NCBI RefSeq assembly: GCF_964355755.1
Contig: NC_092674.1
Location: 375,001 to 439,000 of the forward strand
Source: Antedon mediterranea
Taxonomy: Eukaryota > Echinodermata > Crinoidea > Comatulida > Antedonidae
Direction: 5' to 3'
Length of the DNA: 64,000 nt
Part shown: positions 61,501-64,000 of the stretch, piece after piece
How the letters are laid out: each line of letters opens with the position of its first letter
Position numbering within the stretch: the stretch's first letter is position 1
The notes under the pieces: generated by a model
Seen by the model: the letters and a program-made list of their open reading frames with translations, nothing else
What the model was told of the DNA's origin: nothing
Database searches by the model: none
Made by a program: the position numbers and the translations under genes

Positions 61501-63585
61501 GCATATCACTACCATATTTGGGCACATCACACTTTTTGGTTTTTGTTTATCTCATTAACATAGGAAACAAATTAAAGGTTACAGTAAAATAAATTATTTT
61601 TTACAGCACTTGATGATCGCCAAGAAACAGCGCTGATAGAAATCATGGTTTGCGCTGTCCGACAAGCGGCTCAGGGTCATGCGCCCGTAGGTCGGGGGTC
61701 ATCCAAGAAGATTTTGTCAGCAAAAGAGAAGAAAGCTGTGCAAGACGACAAGATGAAGTTATCAGAGCATTTCATTGTCAAATTGCCCGATCTTCTTTCA
61801 AAAGTATGTTGCATCTTTTTTCTTGAGTCACGTTTACACTTACTTAGTCTGGCACATACCCGAACCTATATGATTAGATTCCTCCATAACTTGCTATCTG
61901 CCATTGTGACAACCAGTTCATCTCTCTGCATACCACCAGTATCCGTCTCTTGTTTTGCAAGCCCATGTTTTGACTGCAATGATTTCTTCTGTGAAGACAG
62001 TGTCCAGCAAATGTCAGTCTTCTTATTGTTTCTGTTTTATTTGTTCATTTACACAGTGCACAGAATATATGAGAACTGTAATCATATTCTATAATCATAA
62101 TCAATATATATATAAATCAATGATGTTGCGTAGCACTGTGTAAATTATATATAAATCATGTAAATTATAGAAACAGTGCTCATATTCGAAACATGATCTC
62201 ATAATCGCGTCGAGCATAGCTCATAGGCGAAAGTTCCGTATTTTTTAGTTGTATGAAAAAACCGTTGCGAATTAAAGTTGGAATTTATTCTGACTTGTTA
62301 AGCCTCCACTGATTGTGAGGCCGTTTGTTGTATGAGAGAATGTATCTGGTGGGTGAAAATCTGTGATAATACCATACATGGCTCTGTGGTCTAGTGGTAT
62401 GATACTCGCCCTGTAAGCGAGAGGTTGCAGGTTCGAATCCCGCCAGAGACATTTTTTCATACAACTAAAAAATACGGAACTTTCGCCAATGAGCTATGCT
62501 CGACGCGATAATAAGATCATGTTCCGAATATGAGCACTGTTTCTATAATTTACATGATTTATATATAAAACAGTGCTCATATTCATATCCAATCGAGTTT
62601 GAACACTACCATGAAAGCCCCAGTGGTCTAATGGTTAGGGCAACTGCATATCAAGCAGACGGTCCGAGTTCAAGTCTCGGTTGGGGCGACTTTTTCTCAT
62701 TCTCACAGATTTTCCTCATCTTTATCGTTTCAAATTAATTAATTAAATTTCAGTATATCACCGGGCGGTTTAGAATTAATGTTCTTTGCCTACTGTGTTT
62801 ATATATATATATATAAATCCAAAGGCAAATTACTGAAAAAATGACAATGCTGTGGGTATCAGTGGCTGGATCTCAATGGAGATACAAAAAAAAAGCAAAA
62901 AGCTAAATCAAAACGATAAAGTAAACAGCCAGAAAAGTTAGCAGAGCTTTCGGGCAACACTAGCCCTTCATCAGTGCAAGTCATATGTGTTTATATATAT
63001 AAAAGTATCTCTTCGGAGATCCCGCCTCGTGAATAAAAATACTGAAAGATGAGGGCGTATCAATTTGATCTCTGTTGCGCGTGCGTACAACTGAGGACTA
63101 GTGCTGTTCCGCCGTACCACCCGAGAATGTTAAAGAGTCGCTATCCAATCAAGTTTGAACAACCATGAAAGCCCCAGTGGTGTAATGGTTAGGACATCTG
63201 CATATCAAGCAGGCGGTCCGAGTTCGAGTCTCGGTTGGGGCGACTTTTTCTCATTCTCACAGATTTCCTCATCTTCATTGTTCAAATTAATTAATTAAAT
63301 TTCAGTATATCACCGGGCGGTTTCGAATTAATGTTCTTTGCCTACTGTGGTTATATATATATATATATATTATCAAAATATACTGTATAATGATAGCACT
63401 AAAATGATTAATATATTCTTCTTCTTCTCTTGTAGTATGGTATAGATTCCGACAAAGTAGCAAACCTACTGGAGATCCCACAACACTTTGATGTTGAGAT
63501 CTATACAACAAGTAGACTGGAAAAACACTTGGATTCACTCCTACGACAGATGAGAGATATAGTGGAGAAGCATACAGAAACTGAA
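55508..63585 (+). CDS. STAG: STAG/SA cohesin subunit (stromal antigen), N-terminal 624 codons; continues past the window
   Basis: HEAT-repeat subunit of cohesin that binds RAD21/SCC1, DNA and CTCF-type partners and is needed for sister-chromatid cohesion. Exons: 55508-55602, 55780-55849, 56003-56116, 56230-56403, 56827-57031, 57673-57898, 58876-58999, 60018-60196, 60616-60838, 61233-61347, 61607-61803, 63436-63585; all phases match (1872 nt). Strong family blocks: [171 protein letters not shown]. The stromalin conservative domain spans roughly residues 297-382. A basic [10 protein letters not shown] stretch near residue 60 is AT-hook-like. Confidence 0.96.
56455..56700. mobile_element. Fragment of TTAA-type MITE family A
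   Basis: ATATGCCATTTTAATGT, TTTGACCAAAAATGTGAT, GTAATTTAAAGCAAA and AAGTCTGATTT appear in the same order as in the copies at 27199 and 60287. Both ends are degraded. It lies in a STAG intron. Confidence 0.55.
57491..57644. mobile_element. Palindromic MITE, family B, copy 3
   Basis: GTAAAGCT ... CTATCAAACTTTATGTGACA on the left, and the inverse TGTCACATTTTGATAGTGTA ... AGCTTTAC on the right, so the whole element is one long imperfect hairpin. Lies in a STAG intron. Confidence 0.75.
57951..58575. repeat. STAG: Minisatellite, 11 units of ~51-64 bp, in a STAG intron
   Basis: The unit reads TTTGTGGACACCTTTCTGCT, GGTCCCCTGTGTTCATTATC, TACCTTTCATTTTAC; some units add CTTTACTTC. It starts ~50 bp after the donor of the exon ending at 57898. 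Open frames in all three phases are artefacts. Confidence 0.93.
59043..59818. repeat. STAG: Minisatellite, 11 units of ~71 bp, in a STAG intron
   Basis: The unit reads GATATTACATTCTTGACACC, CCTCCTTTGAGCTGCTGCAT, AATTCCAAACAACTGTTTAT, TTGATAATAGT. Two units lack 4 bp (CAAA|CTG). It starts 45 bp after the donor at 58999. Confidence 0.93.
60287..60557. mobile_element. TTAA-flanked MITE, family A, second full copy
   Basis: AGATATATTGTCCCCC at the left and the inverted AGATGTATTGTCC at the right, with TTAA at 60283-60286 and 60558-60561. It is shorter than the copy at 27199-27544. Confidence 0.75.
61431..61539. mobile_element. Palindromic MITE, family B, truncated copy
   Basis: AAAGCTCTGTCTACACTATC, AAACTCTATGTGACAAAA and GGGCACATCACACTTTTTG are present; the right arm is cut short. 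Confidence 0.6.
62145..62568. mobile_element. 424-bp hairpin element with 117-bp arms carrying a tRNA-like gene
   Basis: 62145-62261 and 62452-62568 are inverted copies of each other with only a few mismatches (for example CATAGGCG/CATTGGCG and GAAACATG/GGAACATG). The 190-bp core includes a tRNA-like gene that ends exactly where the right arm starts. The arms contain GCGTCGAGCATAGCTCAT and ACGGAACTTTCGCC. It lies in a STAG intron. Possible origins are a MITE that captured a tRNA gene, or an inverted duplication of the tRNA 3' flank. Confidence 0.85.
62380..62451 (+). tRNA. tRNA-like gene, anticodon TGT, proline-tRNA-like body
   Basis: The cloverleaf can be drawn: acceptor GGCTCTG/CAGAGAC (one G-A mismatch), D arm GGTCTAGTGGTATGAT, anticodon stem CTCGC/GCGAG, loop CCTGTAA, T arm GCAGG/CCCGC with loop TTCGAAT (one mismatch). 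The anticodon would be TGT (Thr), but the D arm and anticodon stem resemble eukaryotic tRNA-Pro. Position 33 is C instead of the near-universal U. A T6 pol III terminator follows. It could be a pseudogene or a tRNA-derived repeat. Confidence 0.6.
62586..62810 (+). repeat. Duplicated tRNA-containing block, copy 1
   Basis: Matches 63142-63370 with about 90% identity, from TATCCAATC through the tRNA-like sequence to CACCGGGCGGTTT and a (TA)n tract. Confidence 0.85.
62617..62688 (+). tRNA. tRNA-like gene, anticodon ATC, copy 1
   Basis: Acceptor GCCCCAG/TTGGGGC, T arm CCGAG/CTCGG with loop TTCAAGT, D arm GGTCTAATGGTTAGGGC, anticodon stem CTGC/GCAG (outer pair A-A) with loop ATATCAA. The anticodon ATC would read Asp GAU, whereas eukaryotes normally use GTC. 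The D arm looks Glu/Gln-like. A T5 terminator follows closely. Gene or pseudogene is open. Confidence 0.6.
63142..63370 (+). repeat. Duplicated tRNA-containing block, copy 2
   Basis: Direct copy of 62586-62810, about 555 bp downstream. The spacer has GCGTGCGTACAACTGAGG and no gene. Confidence 0.85.
63171..63242 (+). tRNA. tRNA-like gene, anticodon ATC, copy 2
   Basis: Differs from copy 1 at a handful of sites. Its anticodon stem TCTGC/GCAGG is a full 5 pairs (one T-G wobble), so it folds better than copy 1, though the D stem has one G-G mismatch. Same ATATCAA loop, good T arm (CCGAG TTCGAGT CTCGG) and T5 terminator. Confidence 0.65.
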
Positions 63586-63865
63586 GTATGTCAATTAATA
63601 TGTGTTCAAAAACAACCTGAGGGGTAGCATCATATGTATAGTAACGGAAGAATGAGATAAACACACGTATATAGTCAATGCAGCATATACAATTTCTTTT
63701 TCATGCACAATTTTGCACACATGACCACCCACTTAATGTCTTACCTGAAAGATACAGTAACAATTTTGCTCAAGTTCTTTTTTGTCTTATGTGGGTTCGT
63801 CCCGCTTTTATTTCATCATCTTTAAAAATATTTAAATACATTGCACATAATAAATAAGATCAACA

Positions 63866-64000
63866 AATATAAGTCATATTGTATAGTGCCATACAATAGA
63901 ACTAACATATAAGTCATATTGTATAGTGCCATACAATAGAGCTAACATATAAGTCATATTTTATAGTGCCATACAATAGAACTAACATATAAGTCATATT
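63866..64000. repeat. 40-bp tandem repeat running off the window
   Basis: AAGTCATATT recurs at 63871, 63911, 63951 and 63991. Each unit contains the hairpin ATTGTATAGTGCCATACAAT. The end of the array is outside the window. Confidence 0.85.

Noticed and set aside
61645-62094. 149-codon reading of the STAG exon into its intron
   Set aside because: A strong GTATGT donor at 61804 and the conserved next exon at 63436 show that translation does not continue into the intron.
62272-62460. Minus-strand frame reading [17 protein letters not shown]
   Set aside because: This peptide type is the usual by-product of translating a tRNA gene in reverse.

Overview
This is eukaryotic, AT-rich genomic DNA with small exons, long introns and canonical GT..AG splice sites. 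I could assemble intron-split genes by hand from conserved protein motifs and splice phase. The gene content (APC/C subunit CDC16, cohesin subunit STAG, F5/8 type C lectin-like genes, an SRCR-EGF-PAN secreted protein, a class C GPCR) and the abundance of the palindrome TAGGCCTA suggest a marine invertebrate deuterostome, most likely an echinoderm. The species and class are inference only.

Layout. 1-750: upstream DNA with six TTGCGCAA palindromes. 756-11124 (+): complete CDC16 in 16 exons, with introns full of minisatellites and one DNA transposon. 11979-12619: a TIR element, followed by a 72-bp tandem array. 13455-14113 (-): a two-exon gene for a small, probably N-myristoylated protein. 14.1-18.05 kb: gene-poor, with a MITE and a ~105-bp tandem array. 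18.05-19.94 kb: a decayed CR1/L2-type LINE. 20.37-27.0 kb (+): a frameshifted discoidin-domain gene whose second intron holds a ~5.1-kb satellite of about 127 copies of a 40-bp unit. 29.14-30.85 kb (+): its intact 183-aa paralogue. 31.6-37.9 kb (-): a complete 366-aa signal peptide-SRCR-4xEGF-PAN gene whose first intron hosts a ~3.7-kb L1/Tx1-type LINE. 41.1-44.5 kb (+): a complete 841-aa class C GPCR, followed by a decayed partial duplicate of its last transmembrane region. 46.1-50.7 kb: a composite repeat region surrounding a possible small minus-strand gene. 51.2-53.85 and 53.92-55.45 kb: two long-TIR DNA elements, the first carrying its own tandem array and the second containing another TIR element. 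55.5-63.6 kb (+): the first 12 coding exons (624 codons) of the cohesin subunit STAG, running off the window. Its last visible intron holds three tRNA-like genes, one of them set in a ~425-bp near-perfect hairpin.

The two housekeeping genes (CDC16 and STAG, both cell-cycle proteins) are not obviously linked in regulation. The secreted lectin-like, SRCR/EGF/PAN and GPCR genes between them look like lineage-expanded surface and immune-type genes. The window is dominated by tandem arrays (at least 13) and TIR elements. The most unusual items are the tRNA-bearing hairpin, the 40-bp satellite with patterned variants inside a gene, the in-frame 14-residue repeat expansion in a LINE reverse transcriptase, the SRCR-EGF-PAN architecture built entirely of phase-1 exons, and the NotI-palindrome TIR element. 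All calls come from reading the sequence; no database search was run.
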